Counted from the first letter of the stretch, positions 30,307 to 39,906 are shown. The stretch: 64,000 bases of DNA from an uncultured Colwellia sp. (GCA_913058245.1 CAJXQJ010000003.1:62001-126000), one strand, 5' to 3'. Notes: generated from the letters alone by a model not told the origin. Numbers and translations: made by a program.

Positions 30307-31503
30307 TTACTTAATAAAAGCTGGTATAACCCGCTCTGAAATTTGAGTAAATATTTTATCTTCTCGGTCATGGCCGGTGATCACAATAATCAAATCAAGC
30401 GCTGCGACAACAATGATGCGTTGTCCCCCTCCGCCCCAGGCAAATGTAGTATCATAGCTTTTATCACCAACCGTAATGTCAGTTTGATACCAAAAATAGC
30501 CATAGCGAAAATTGTCAGGCATCCAATCTTCGGTAGGTTTAACAAGGCCACTGGTGGCCTTTGCTAGGTAGTTTACTGAAATAAGCTGTTCGCCATGCCA
30601 TTTACCTTTGTTAAGCACGACACTGCCTAACTTAAGCATATCACGAGAGGTCATACTCACACCCCAGCCAGCTTCTGGAATGCCGCTAACATGAGTTTTC
30701 CAGGTGTAGTTTGTGATGGCCAATTTATCGAGAACTTCTTTTTTAAGGAAATTTTCAGCACTGCCTGGCACGACAGCATCAATGACCGCCATCACTAGTA
30801 TTGGATTGTAGTTGCCATATAAGTATTGCTGAGATTCAGAGGTAATCGGCCCACTATGCTCAAGTAGGGCTTGAACTAATAGCTGCCCCTTGATCGCGGC
30901 AGGATTTTTCTTAAGCTCTTGCCATTTATCACGATCGATACTAAGTCCACCATGCATAGTTAATGCTTTATGAAGTGTGATTTTTTCTGAGCCCTCAGCA
31001 AGTTTTGACGTATCTAGGTCTTTTAGAAAACTAATTAGTGGTTTTCGTAAATCGGCCATTGTCAGATAGCCCAACTGTATAGCTCGACCGATTGCCATGC
31101 TGGTGTAAGCTTTAGTAGTTGAAGCTTGTCCATGATGTAAATTTACTCGACCTCGTTTGTAATAAGATTCAAATAGCAACTTCCCTTGGTGAGAAATAAG
31201 CATGCTATCGTAGAGGCCGTGTTTATCGTTAGCTATCTCCTTAGCTAATTTGATAATCTCGTCTTTAGTTCCGCTGTCGACACCTAGTTCGCCAACAGCT
31301 AATTGGTCTTCTCTGGCTGCTGGTGTTAAATCAATAAAGCTTTCTTGTAGATAGGGTAGGTCCCAAAAGGACATTTTTGCATCCTCGACAGATGCTATGG
31401 GTGCAAGCATGGTGCTGTCTGCGATATTCGCTGCAACTACATTGCTAACAGTACTAAATAGCGCAGCAGCAATGAGACTTTTAAGTTTTGTTTTAATATT
31501 CAT
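30307..31503 (-). CDS. Exported serine hydrolase (beta-lactamase class C family)
   Basis: A 398-residue protein with a Sec signal (KLKSLIAAALFSTVSNVVA) and a beta-lactamase/transpeptidase-like fold. The nucleophile motif STTK (about 128) and the YGNYN motif are visible, as is LHHGQASTTKAYTSMAIGR. Such proteins hydrolyse esters, D-amino-acid amides or peptidoglycan parts in the periplasm; beta-lactamase activity is not implied. A longer frame starting at 31569 overlaps the neighbour, so the signal-peptide start at 31503 is preferred. It is the last gene of a three-gene operon (esterase - PD40 protein - hydrolase). Confidence 0.85.
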   Translation of the reverse strand: MNIKTKLKSLIAAALFSTVSNVVAANIADSTMLAPIASVEDAKMSFWDLPYLQESFIDLTPAAREDQLAVGELGVDSGTKDEIIKLAKEIANDKHGLYDSMLISHQGKLLFESYYKRGRVNLHHGQASTTKAYTSMAIGRAIQLGYLTMADLRKPLISFLKDLDTSKLAEGSEKITLHKALTMHGGLSIDRDKWQELKKNPAAIKGQLLVQALLEHSGPITSESQQYLYGNYNPILVMAVIDAVVPGSAENFLKKEVLDKLAITNYTWKTHVSGIPEAGWGVSMTSRDMLKLGSVVLNKGKWHGEQLISVNYLAKATSGLVKPTEDWMPDNFRYGYFWYQTDITVGDKSYDTTFAWGGGGQRIIVVAALDLIIVITGHDREDKIFTQISERVIPAFIK

Positions 31504-31531
31504 AAATAACTGTAGTTCCGTTTGGTTAGGC

Positions 31532-32386
31532 TTATGACTTTGCTCTAAGTGTTTCGATAATTTGTGCATCTACCCAGTACATGCCGGCATTTTCATCATT
31601 AACAAATCTGTTAAATAAAAGGTACTTTCCGTCTGGCGTCACGATTGCTCCACTTTCAGATGCCGCGCTATTTATTGTCTCTCCAAAATTAATGGCCGCT
31701 CCCCAGCTGCCGTCCTTCTGTCGAAAACTAATAAAAAGGTCAGCCTTTCCATATCCGTTCTCTCCTTGTTCATCCCAAATTAAATAGGATTCATCTGGGG
31801 CAATGAAGGGATGCGCGTTCCAGTCACCAAAATCAATATCTACCGCTTCTGGTTTTGTATATTTGCCATTTATTAAGCTTGAGTAATGAATGGGAGTTGA
31901 TTCATTTGCGTCATCGAAATAGTAAGTTCCTGCAGCAGAAGACATTAGGCGCATAATACGAAAGTCTTTGAAATAATCACCTAAGCTTTTGATTTCTGAC
32001 CAGCCAGTTTTGGTTCGCTCCATATAGTGTTTGCCCAAATGCATAGTATTACCATCAGGCGTGGTAATAGGACGGCCTACTCTAGGCCCCACCAAAGATT
32101 CGTGCCATTGATTATTTTCTACTTTGAAAACACGTAACGACCACTTGCCATCTTTATTATTTCTTCGCGTAAAGTAGAAATTTTTCATATCAGGCGTGAA
32201 GAAGCCACTATGATCACGATGTGCTGGTGAGCGTTTACTGGGCGCAAAAGCCATAGGAGTATCACCGGGTGGTGTTTGTCCAACATAAGGCCCTTCAAGA
32301 ATTGGGGCTTTATCATTTCCGTAGCTATTAGTACTTAGTGTTGCCATGAAAATATAAAGCGCAATTAGCAGCATACTTAGTTTCAT
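31532..32386 (-). CDS. Exported PD40/TolB-like beta-propeller protein
   Basis: A 284-residue secreted protein with a signal peptide (MKLSMLLIALYIFMATLSTNSYG). PD40-type blades are recognisable in HSGFFTPDMKNFYFTRRNNKD, FIAPDESYLIWDEQGENGYGKADLFIS and IVTPDGKYLLFNRF, as in TolB-like propellers. The ATG at 32386 overlaps the stop of the esterase as TAATG, and an AAAGGAG ribosome site stands just before it; this fixes the start. The role is unknown, perhaps a binding partner of the two hydrolases in the operon. Confidence 0.85.
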   Translation of the reverse strand: MKLSMLLIALYIFMATLSTNSYGNDKAPILEGPYVGQTPPGDTPMAFAPSKRSPAHRDHSGFFTPDMKNFYFTRRNNKDGKWSLRVFKVENNQWHESLVGPRVGRPITTPDGNTMHLGKHYMERTKTGWSEIKSLGDYFKDFRIMRLMSSAAGTYYFDDANESTPIHYSSLINGKYTKPEAVDIDFGDWNAHPFIAPDESYLIWDEQGENGYGKADLFISFRQKDGSWGAAINFGETINSAASESGAIVTPDGKYLLFNRFVNDENAGMYWVDAQIIETLRAKS

Positions 32387-33246
32387 TATTTCACTCCTTT
32401 CTCTTGTAAGTTTGATAACCATTTTATGCCTTTAACACCTAACATCGGGAAGGAGTCACTATGACCAGAGGAGTCGATAACGATGTGTTTGAGTGAAGAG
32501 ATTGCTTGATAGTTTTTACCTTTTAGTTGGCTAACAAAGTCTTCAACTTGTGGCCGTAATTCTTTTTCAAGTTCGCCATAGGAAATAAAGATGTTAATTT
32601 CTGACTGAGCACTATTTAAACTTGCATTTGCTTGGGCAAAAAGCTCAGTGCCGCTACTCCATATACTTGGGCTACCAAGAATATAATTTTTAAACGTATC
32701 GGGTTGTGTCAGTAATGCATAGGTGCCGAAAAGGCCACCAGCTGAAAAGCCTAAATAGCTGCGATTTTTGGGCTCAGTTCGGTAATTTTTTTCGATTATT
32801 TTGAAGACATCGTCGCGAATAAAAGACAGGTGATTATCGGCTTGTCCAAATTTTATTTTTGGATGTTTAGGGTTAGTTCTTTTCTTGAATGAGTAGTCGC
32901 CAAAACGGCTGAAATGTGCACCATATTTTTGCTTGAGCTCTTCTGGAATATCTTTTTGCCAAGAGATCCCTACTAAAATAACGTCTTCCATTATATAAGC
33001 GGTAGCAGCAGATAATAGTTCGATATGCCAAACTGCGTCGGTAAAATAGATGACAGGATACTTTTTGCTCTTATCTTCATCATATTTTTCAGGCAGTTTA
33101 ACGAGCAGTTCGTACTGCTTATTAGATTGCTTATCCGTGATCGGAAGAACATGTACGCTTGGCATTTCGTAAGCTGATTGGTCAGTTTCAGCAAGTGCCA
33201 AAAAAGGGATTAGCACTACAATAAGTAAGATTATATTTTTTATCAT
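32386..33246 (-). CDS. Exported esterase (EstD/Fes-like alpha/beta hydrolase)
   Basis: A 286-residue periplasmic or secreted alpha/beta hydrolase of the putative esterase family. It has a signal peptide (MIKNIILLIVVLIPFLALA), the sequence YPVIYFTDAVWHIELLSAA, the nucleophile elbow YLGFSAGGLFGTYALL, and a late HSDSFP with the catalytic histidine. Relatives include enterobactin and carbohydrate esterases such as IroE; the substrate here is not predictable. It is the first gene of the operon divergent from the CadC-like regulator at 33493. Confidence 0.87.
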   Translation of the reverse strand: MIKNIILLIVVLIPFLALAETDQSAYEMPSVHVLPITDKQSNKQYELLVKLPEKYDEDKSKKYPVIYFTDAVWHIELLSAATAYIMEDVILVGISWQKDIPEELKQKYGAHFSRFGDYSFKKRTNPKHPKIKFGQADNHLSFIRDDVFKIIEKNYRTEPKNRSYLGFSAGGLFGTYALLTQPDTFKNYILGSPSIWSSGTELFAQANASLNSAQSEINIFISYGELEKELRPQVEDFVSQLKGKNYQAISSLKHIVIDSSGHSDSFPMLGVKGIKWLSNLQEKGVK

Positions 33247-33399
33247 GATTACCTCGGTGATTTACTCTGAGCATTTAAGGTTGAATAAAATGTCAGTATT
33301 CACCTTAACTAATAGCGAGCAATTTACTTGAGGTTGCACTGATTTTTAGCTGATTTTTATCTGATTAATAAAAAACTAATAATTATCAAATGTTTACAA

Positions 33400-33428
33400 T
33401 GTTGAGTTTGGCCGTTCAGGCGTTTATG
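33400..33428 (+). promoter_or_regulatory. Possible promoter of the CadC-like regulator
   Basis: TTGAGT and TATGCT, spaced 17 bp, lie about 60 bp before the regulator start in the divergent gap. The match is moderate. The rest of the gap (33247-33492) is AT-rich with no clear palindrome. Confidence 0.35.
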
Positions 33429-33492
33429 CTATACCATTCATCTAATGTTGATTTAATTTTTAATCGCAAACTTTAGTGGTACCAGAGGATTT

Positions 33493-35736
33493 ATGGCAGA
33501 ACAGTATTGGATTGGCGGATTTTTTATCGATTTATCCCGAAATCAAATTACCCAAAATGACCAATCAAAAACACTCGCTCCAAAAGCACTGGCTGTTCTT
33601 ACTCATTTGGCTGAGCATCAAGGACAAGTGGTTAGTCATGAAGCGTTGTTAGCTAAAGTTTGGCAAGGAACTGTTGTATCCCCCAATTCACTGCAACGCA
33701 GTATTGCGCAATTAAGAAAAGCATTGGGTGATGATGGCAAAGTTCAAGTTTATATCAAGACGCATGCTAAACAAGGGTACAGCTTAGAGTGTGATGTTAG
33801 GTGGCATGACGGTGTCGGTAAAAAAGTATTTGAAGTAATTACTAAAGACAACGCCACTAATGAACCTTCTGATAGCGAGGTTGTGACTAATGTTGTTAAT
33901 AATAGTGCTGTCGATGAAGAGGCCAATAGCAGCGAATTACCCGCAGGCGCTGTTGCAAAATCGAAAAGGTTGAAATCTAACTTTCTGCTGATTGCGCTTA
34001 TTTTTGGCATCATGATGCTTGCCACAATTAGCTATCAATTTATTGAACCAAAGCAACCGGAAACATTATCTATTGGTGCGCTGCGCTCATTAACAACGAC
34101 AGATAATAAAGAGCATTCAGGTATTTATTCACCTAATGGCGAATACATTGTTTTCAATCGTTATTCAGACGAGTATTGCGCTAGCAGTAACATTTGGGCA
34201 AAAAATATTAAAACGCAGAAAGAAACTCAATTGACCAATAATATAGGGAGATACGGTAGTCACAGTTTCTCTAAAGATGGGAAAAAATTGGTATTTATTA
34301 AAATTGAAAACTGCGATAAACCGATTAATCAAAAAGACTGCTATAAACTAATGACCTTGGATTTTGATAAAGCATTAAAATCACCGCAAGCGCCAAGTTT
34401 ATTAATGGAATGCAAAAACTCTATCATTACAAAATCTAAATGGTTAAAGAATAATAATATTGCTTTATTGCAAGAGCTTGCTAATCATTGGAAATTAATT
34501 AGTTATTCGATAGAAGACAATGAAAGTACCGATATTTACTCGCTAGCAGGCGGTCAGGTTATTGATTATGATTATTCTGTTAAAGATGACATTATTGCTT
34601 TAATTAGCGTGCACAATGACGGTCAGAACTATATTGAAATTATCAATTCTACGGGTCAATTACTGTCTAGTTATCCAATTGAGTATCCGCCAGAGATAAC
34701 GAATTTAAGTTATATTTATCCAAACTTTTCGCCATTAGACAACCAACTTATTTTTAGCACGGGCCGACAACTTTTCACCCTGTCTTATCAAGGTAAAATA
34801 GCTAAAGTTAGCCTTCCTCTTGACGAGCCAGCAGGCTCACCAACATTTCATCCAGATGGTAAACGAGCGCTGATGATAAAAGGGCACTGGGATAGTGATA
34901 TTGCGACATTTTCCATTTCGAAAGTTGTCAACTCAAACTCTACAGAAATAGCAGCTGTTCATTCGTTAACTGAGAAAAGTGATAATGTATTACCTATTGC
35001 TAAGATAATTGCACGTTCAACACGTGAGGAAGATAGTGCTGTTTTCCAACCTAATGGCAAGTTAATCGCTTTCAAGTCTGATCGCTCTGGTGAAGATCAA
35101 ATTTGGCTAAACGATGATAATGAACTACAACAGCTGACTAATTTTCCAATAGACACGCGGATTTCGGGATTGGATTGGGCTGCTGATGGAAAAGGTATTT
35201 TAGTTAACGCCAATAACGTGCTTATTCAGGTTAATCTCGATGCGAAGCAAAAGTCCTTTCCGATTGCATTTCCAGTTGCGCAACTGTTCCATTGGGGTAG
35301 TGATAACAACAGGGCTCTATTATCAATACGAATCAAAGGCATTTTAAAATTTGTTGAGTTCAATATGAATGATTTAAGTTTTAAAATCATCACGGACAAG
35401 AAAGTTAATTGGGCGTTGAAAAGCGAAGATGGCCGATTAATTTACACCGATCACATGGACAGATTTTGGAAACCAGGGCCAGCGGAAGACCAAATGATTG
35501 AAGTGTTAGAAAATCAAGGTAGTGACAAACGATATATTGTGAAGCATAACGTAATTTATGGCATTAACGAGGACTACCAACTGTGGTCTTATGCACTTAA
35601 CGATGGCACATTTAAGATCCTAGGTAATATACCGGATAAAATTGATTTTATTACCGACATTAATCAGAACGAACTGTTAATGACTACTAGAGTTTCAGCA
35701 AAAAAAGAAGTAGCCGAGCTGACATTAAGTGAATAA
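33493..35736 (+). CDS. CadC/ToxR-like membrane regulator with periplasmic propeller
   Basis: A 747-residue one-component membrane regulator. The N-terminal winged helix of the OmpR type (about 10-100) includes LAPKALAVLTHLAEHQGQVVSHEALLAKVWQG and ends in YIKTHAKQGYSLE. A linker and a single membrane helix (LLIALIFGIMMLATISYQF, about 164-183) follow, and then some 560 periplasmic residues with PD40/TolB-like blades (GIYSPNGEYIVFNRY, VFQPNGKLIAFKSDRSGEDQIW). It probably senses a periplasmic ligand and activates the divergent hydrolase operon (inference from position). Confidence 0.88.
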   Translation: MAEQYWIGGFFIDLSRNQITQNDQSKTLAPKALAVLTHLAEHQGQVVSHEALLAKVWQGTVVSPNSLQRSIAQLRKALGDDGKVQVYIKTHAKQGYSLECDVRWHDGVGKKVFEVITKDNATNEPSDSEVVTNVVNNSAVDEEANSSELPAGAVAKSKRLKSNFLLIALIFGIMMLATISYQFIEPKQPETLSIGALRSLTTTDNKEHSGIYSPNGEYIVFNRYSDEYCASSNIWAKNIKTQKETQLTNNIGRYGSHSFSKDGKKLVFIKIENCDKPINQKDCYKLMTLDFDKALKSPQAPSLLMECKNSIITKSKWLKNNNIALLQELANHWKLISYSIEDNESTDIYSLAGGQVIDYDYSVKDDIIALISVHNDGQNYIEIINSTGQLLSSYPIEYPPEITNLSYIYPNFSPLDNQLIFSTGRQLFTLSYQGKIAKVSLPLDEPAGSPTFHPDGKRALMIKGHWDSDIATFSISKVVNSNSTEIAAVHSLTEKSDNVLPIAKIIARSTREEDSAVFQPNGKLIAFKSDRSGEDQIWLNDDNELQQLTNFPIDTRISGLDWAADGKGILVNANNVLIQVNLDAKQKSFPIAFPVAQLFHWGSDNNRALLSIRIKGILKFVEFNMNDLSFKIITDKKVNWALKSEDGRLIYTDHMDRFWKPGPAEDQMIEVLENQGSDKRYIVKHNVIYGINEDYQLWSYALNDGTFKILGNIPDKIDFITDINQNELLMTTRVSAKKEVAELTLSE

Positions 35737-35792
35737 CATCAGCTGATGAATGTATGCTTAATTTATTGAGTGAATAAACAGGGACAATTACC

Positions 35793-36260
35793 ATGAAAAT
35801 TTTTGCAAAACTTATGATAACTGCACTGCTAGGAGCATGTATGTCATTGGTTATAGCGGCGGAAGAACACCGTCATGACCATGGCAATTCAACCGAAAAA
35901 TTGTCGTTAAATCAAGGTGAAAAATGGCAAATTGATAACAGTTTGCACCTTGGTATGAGCAATATAAACAAAGCCATGCAGGCTAAACTCAATGACATTC
36001 ATTACGATCAGTTTTCTAGTGAGCAATACTTACAATTGGCGACTCAGGTTGATCAGCAGATAGCGTACTTATTTGAGCATTGTAAATTACCACCACAAGC
36101 TGATGCTCAGCTACATCTATTGCTTGTCAAAATAATGCGCGGTAGCAGCATGATGAAGGAGAATAAAAGCCCAAAGCAGGGTGCTATTTTTGTTATTCAG
36201 GCATTGCGTGATTATCCTACTTACTTTAACGATAAGGATTGGCGTGGGCTCGATCATTAG
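35793..36260 (+). CDS. Small exported protein with His-rich N-terminus, unknown
   Basis: A 155-residue protein with a signal peptide (about 1-23, ending VIAAEE) followed by EHRHDHGN, a possible metal-binding stretch, and a helical domain with HLGMSNINKAM, a single Cys in FEHCKLPPQADAQLHLLL and KIMRGSSMM. I do not recognise the family with confidence. It starts 57 bp after the CadC-like regulator with its own AGGGA ribosome site, so it may be co-transcribed. A heavy-metal or redox role is only a guess from the His and Cys residues. Confidence 0.75.
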   Translation: MKIFAKLMITALLGACMSLVIAAEEHRHDHGNSTEKLSLNQGEKWQIDNSLHLGMSNINKAMQAKLNDIHYDQFSSEQYLQLATQVDQQIAYLFEHCKLPPQADAQLHLLLVKIMRGSSMMKENKSPKQGAIFVIQALRDYPTYFNDKDWRGLDH

Positions 36261-36623
36261 TTGTGTTTTAGTCGTAATCATATTTTCATGAACTTTGCAT
36301 ACTCGATAATATTTTTTGATTAATTTCTTTTGCTCCGTAATGCCTCACTAACGAAATTAACACAATGCTGTCATTGTAATTTTTTATTTTTGAATAACGA
36401 TTAAAGTGAGTGTAAAAATAAATTTTTATGAAAGTTTATTGACTGAAATTGAGCTAGCCCTTGCCAATTCTCGCTTATGTTTTTTTGTTATTTCAAGGTG
36501 TAATAAAACTGCAAAAATATTTTAATAATTGTCTGGTAATGGGGCCATTTTCTGTTAATCTCTTAGCTCGCTTATTTTTATTGCTCGTTAATTGAACAGT
36601 AAAGTTTAAGCACGGACATTTAT

Positions 36624-36632
36624 TTATCCACA
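36624..36632 (+). promoter_or_regulatory. DnaA box 1 upstream of polA
   Basis: TTATCCACA, a perfect match to the DnaA 9-mer TTATNCACA, followed by a very AT-rich run. Confidence 0.55.
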
Positions 36633-36656
36633 TAATAAAAAAATAATAATAAATAT

Positions 36657-36845
36657 GTGAAAAGGATTTCTGACTTACCTTTTTTCATCAATTACATGCA
36701 CTTACAAACAAGTTGCCGTAAAGTTCACCAGAATTTTATGGTCATTCATCGTGGTTTTCAACATACTTATCCACAATTTGATTGGTTTGATGTGACTAAA
36801 TGCAATGAAGTGCTAGAGAGAATTTGCCGATTATGGCATGCTTAG
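36657..36845 (+). CDS. Doubtful small ORF before polA
   Basis: A 62-codon GTG-started frame ending 29 bp before polA. The composition looks protein-like (RGFQHTYPQFDWFDVTKC, then a Trp-containing end) and codon choice is ordinary, but there is no ribosome site, the start is ambiguous (GTG at 36657 or ATG at 36696), and I recognise no family. It could be a short leader gene or chance. Confidence 0.25.
   Translation: MKRISDLPFFINYMHLQTSCRKVHQNFMVIHRGFQHTYPQFDWFDVTKCNEVLERICRLWHA
36767..36775 (+). promoter_or_regulatory. DnaA box 2 upstream of polA
   Basis: A second perfect TTATCCACA in the same orientation, 143 bp from box 1 and 100 bp before the polA start. Confidence 0.55.
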
Positions 36846-36874
36846 CCCATCTTTCCGCCAGTCAAAAAATTATC

Positions 36875-39631
36875 ATGCCAACTTCTGACCAATCACCGCT
36901 TATTTTAGTCGATGGTTCATCTTATTTATTCCGTGCATATCACGTGCCTTATTTACAAGCTTTATCAACCGCAGACGGCCAACCGACAGGGGCAATTACC
37001 GGTGTGTTGAATATGATTAAAAGTTTGAAGAAAGATTATCCGAATGGCAACGTCGTGGTGGTATTTGATGCCAAAGGGAAAACATTTCGTAATGACATGT
37101 ATCCAGAATATAAAGCCAATCGCCCGCCAATGCCGGACGATTTACGCAGCCAAATAGCGCCACTACATGAAATTATTGCTGCTATGGGCTTACCGCTTCT
37201 AGTTATTGAAGGGGTAGAGGCAGATGATGTTATTGGTACTTTATCTCATCAAGCAACAGCATTAGGAATCGAAACGGTTATTTCAACTGGTGATAAAGAC
37301 ATGGCGCAGTTAGTTAACCAACATGTACGCTTAATTAATACCATGACTAATGTTGAAATGGATGAAGCGGGTGTTATTGAAAAATTCGGTGTGCGTCCGG
37401 ATCAAATTATTGATTACTTAGCGCTGATGGGAGATAAAGTTGATAATATTCCAGGCGTTGAAAAGTGTGGTCCTAAAACTGCCGTTAAGTGGCTAACCGC
37501 TTACCCGACTTTACAAGAAGTTATGAATAATGCCGATAAAGTAAAAGGTAAAGTTGGTGAAAACTTACGTATCGCACTTGCCCATTTACCGCTTTCTTAT
37601 GAACTTGCCACCATTAAACTTGATGTCGAGCTTGAGCAAACTGTTGAGGCGCTGCAACCTACAGCAGCTGATGTTGATACGTTAAAAGCCTTATATCAAA
37701 AGTTTGAATTAAGACGATTACTTGCTGAATTAAATGCTGGCGACACGAATGTAACGAAAGGCAGCTCAGCTAGTCAAAGTGAAGAGGCTGATGATGACGC
37801 GGCTAATTTTTCCGATATTGAAGTTGACTATGAAATTGTTTTAACGAAAGCAGCATTTCAAAGCTGGTTAGATAAATTGACGGAAGCAGAGTTATTCGCC
37901 TTTGATACTGAAACAACCAGTGTTGATTATATGAAAGCTGAACTCGTTGGCTTGTCGTTTGCAGTTGAAGCAGGTAAAGCGGCTTACGTTCCTGTTGCCC
38001 ATGATTATGTAGGTGCGCCTGAACAGCTTGATAGAGATTGGGTGTTGGCTCAGCTTAAGCCACTGTTAGAAAGTGAATCGCAGCAGAAAGTAGGGCAAAA
38101 CTTAAAGTACGATGCAAATGTACTTTCACACTACAATATTGCGATGAAAGGTATCACTTTTGACACCATGATAGAGTCATATTGTTTCAATAGTGTTGCT
38201 ACACGTCATAATATGGATGCTCTTGCTGACAAGTACTTAGGTTATAAAACAGTACATTTCGAAGACATTGCTGGAAAAGGTGCAAAACAGCTTACTTTTA
38301 ATCAAATTGAAATCGAAAAAGCAGGGCATTACGCTGCCGAAGATGCCGATATTACGCTACGTTTACATCAGGCTATTTTTCCGAAATTAGAGAACGTAAG
38401 CACACAACTTTCCGTTTTTAATGACATAGAAATGCCACTGTTACCTGTATTAGCTCGTATGGAGCAACATGGTGTCTTGATTGACTGTGATATGTTAGAT
38501 AAACAAAGCCATAGTATAGGTACTCGCTTATCTGAATTAGAAATTGAAGCGCACAATATTGCAGGAAAGAGTTTTAACTTAAGCTCACCAAAGCAGCTGC
38601 AAACGATTTTATTTGAAGAATTAAAAATCCCCGTACTGAAGAAAACACCTAAAGGTGCGCCGTCAACGGCAGAAGAAGTGTTGCAGGAGTTAGCGCTTGA
38701 TTATCCGTTACCTAAAGTTATTTTGGAAAACCGTGGGTTAAGCAAATTAAAATCAACCTACACTGATAAGTTACCACTATTAGTTGATCCAAAAACTAAT
38801 CGTGTACATACCTCGTATCATCAGGCGGTAACTGCAACCGGGCGTTTATCTTCAACCGATCCAAACTTGCAAAATATTCCGATCAGAAGTGAAGAAGGGC
38901 GTAAAATTCGCCATGCTTTTATTGCACCAAAAGATCATAAAATCGTTGCGATAGATTATTCACAAATTGAATTGCGCATTATGGCGCATTTATCAGATGA
39001 CCCAGGTCTAGTGAAAGCTTTCTCTGAAGGCAAAGATGTTCATAAGGCCACAGCGGCAGAGATATTCGCCGTTTCATTAGATGAAGTGACCAGTGATCAA
39101 CGTCGTAGCGCCAAAGCGGTAAACTTTGGTCTTATCTACGGCATGTCAGCATTTGGTTTAGCTAAACAGTTAAATGTACCTCGTCATACTGCGCAAGAAT
39201 ACATGGATAAGTATTTTGAACGTTACCCTAATGTTTCGAAATATATGGAAGATACCCGTCAGCAAGCTAGTGAGAATGGTTATGTTGAAACCTTGTTTGG
39301 TAGAAGACTTTATTTACCGGACATTAAATCGAAAAATGGTATGCGTAAGAAAGCGGCAGAGCGCGCCGCAATCAATGCACCAATGCAAGGTACTGCGGCA
39401 GATATTATTAAAAAAGCAATGTTAGCAGTAGATGCGTGGATATTAGAGCAAAATGATCCTCGTATTCGTATGACCATGCAAGTACACGATGAATTAATTT
39501 TTGAAATTCACCAAGATATTGTCGAAAGTGCCACGCAAAGTCTCGTTGAAATTATGAATAATGCAGTAGAAATGAGCGTACCTTTAATTGCTGAAGCAGG
39601 TGTTGGTGATAATTGGGAACAAGCTCACTAA
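36875..39631 (+). CDS. polA: DNA polymerase I
   Basis: A 918-residue DNA polymerase I with all three activities. The N-terminal 5'-3' exonuclease starts PLILVDGSSYLFRAYH and has VVVFDAKGKTFRNDMYPEYK and the H3TH segment LMGDKVDNIPGVEKCGPKTA. The proofreading domain keeps FDTETTSVD (about 343-351). The polymerase domain shows motif A (IDYSQIELRIMAHLS, about 694), motif B (RRSAKAVNFGLIYGMSAFG) and motif C (MQVHDELIFE, about 870). The ATG at 36875 gives the usual N-terminus; an in-frame ATG at 36824 would add 17 residues unlike the family. It acts in Okazaki-fragment processing and repair. Hairpins and a terminator follow at 39696-39757. Confidence 0.97.
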   Translation: MPTSDQSPLILVDGSSYLFRAYHVPYLQALSTADGQPTGAITGVLNMIKSLKKDYPNGNVVVVFDAKGKTFRNDMYPEYKANRPPMPDDLRSQIAPLHEIIAAMGLPLLVIEGVEADDVIGTLSHQATALGIETVISTGDKDMAQLVNQHVRLINTMTNVEMDEAGVIEKFGVRPDQIIDYLALMGDKVDNIPGVEKCGPKTAVKWLTAYPTLQEVMNNADKVKGKVGENLRIALAHLPLSYELATIKLDVELEQTVEALQPTAADVDTLKALYQKFELRRLLAELNAGDTNVTKGSSASQSEEADDDAANFSDIEVDYEIVLTKAAFQSWLDKLTEAELFAFDTETTSVDYMKAELVGLSFAVEAGKAAYVPVAHDYVGAPEQLDRDWVLAQLKPLLESESQQKVGQNLKYDANVLSHYNIAMKGITFDTMIESYCFNSVATRHNMDALADKYLGYKTVHFEDIAGKGAKQLTFNQIEIEKAGHYAAEDADITLRLHQAIFPKLENVSTQLSVFNDIEMPLLPVLARMEQHGVLIDCDMLDKQSHSIGTRLSELEIEAHNIAGKSFNLSSPKQLQTILFEELKIPVLKKTPKGAPSTAEEVLQELALDYPLPKVILENRGLSKLKSTYTDKLPLLVDPKTNRVHTSYHQAVTATGRLSSTDPNLQNIPIRSEEGRKIRHAFIAPKDHKIVAIDYSQIELRIMAHLSDDPGLVKAFSEGKDVHKATAAEIFAVSLDEVTSDQRRSAKAVNFGLIYGMSAFGLAKQLNVPRHTAQEYMDKYFERYPNVSKYMEDTRQQASENGYVETLFGRRLYLPDIKSKNGMRKKAAERAAINAPMQGTAADIIKKAMLAVDAWILEQNDPRIRMTMQVHDELIFEIHQDIVESATQSLVEIMNNAVEMSVPLIAEAGVGDNWEQAH

Positions 39632-39695
39632 AGCAAGTTGGTTATAAATTACTCAGAGGTGAAATTTAATTTGCTTTCCGTGGTTCTTATAAATA

Positions 39696-39720
39696 ACACC
39701 GAATGATCCCTTCATGGTGT
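39696..39720 (+). other. Hairpin between polA and its terminator
   Basis: ACACC and ATGA pair with TCAT and GGTGT around TCCCT, with a 2-base bulge. It precedes the terminator by ten bases, so it would form the 3' part of the polA mRNA or of a short RNA processed from it. Confidence 0.5.
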
Positions 39721-39730
39721 GTTTCTTTTT

Positions 39731-39758
39731 AGGCCTCTTCATAGAGGCCTTTTTTTTG
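39731..39758 (+). terminator. Rho-independent terminator of polA
   Basis: AGGCCTC (39731-39737), loop TTCATA, GAGGCCT (39744-39750), then eight T. Confidence 0.88.
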
Positions 39759-39870
39759 CCCAAAACCAGGTTTTCTATTATTTGATCACAATACCGAACA
39801 GGAAAACTGAGGTGTATTTTTTATTTTGTGATAAAAAAACAAATAAATGAAAAAAAATTACAAAACCTCC

Positions 39871-39900
39871 TTTACAAGCTTAGAGTTCTTACTCTATAAT
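39871..39900 (+). promoter_or_regulatory. Strong promoter of a small RNA downstream of polA
   Basis: TTTACA (39871-39876) and a perfect TATAAT (39895-39900) are spaced 18 bp. A TGTGATAAAAAAACAAAT stretch about 40 bp upstream resembles a CRP half-site, which is weak evidence. No coding frame follows on this strand. Confidence 0.7.
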
Positions 39901-39906
39901 TGCTTT

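Larger units (their letters stand above)
36261..36874. other. Long AT-rich gap upstream of polA
   Basis: About 610 bp with no firmly supported gene. It holds two perfect DnaA boxes (36624-36632 and 36767-36775), long A/T runs at 36630-36660, and a doubtful 62-codon frame at 36657-36845. The polA promoter must be here, but no single strong -35/-10 pair stands out. Confidence 0.6.

Noticed and set aside
36261-36874. Replication origin upstream of polA
   Set aside because: Only two DnaA boxes and no dnaA, gidA or mioC neighbours; a regulatory role is more plausible.
39632-39760. Spot 42 homologue directly behind the polA stop codon, starting near 39650 (CAGAGGTGAAAT)
   Set aside because: The 5' stretch looks faintly like Spot 42 but no promoter with acceptable spacing was found; it is better explained as polA mRNA end and terminator.
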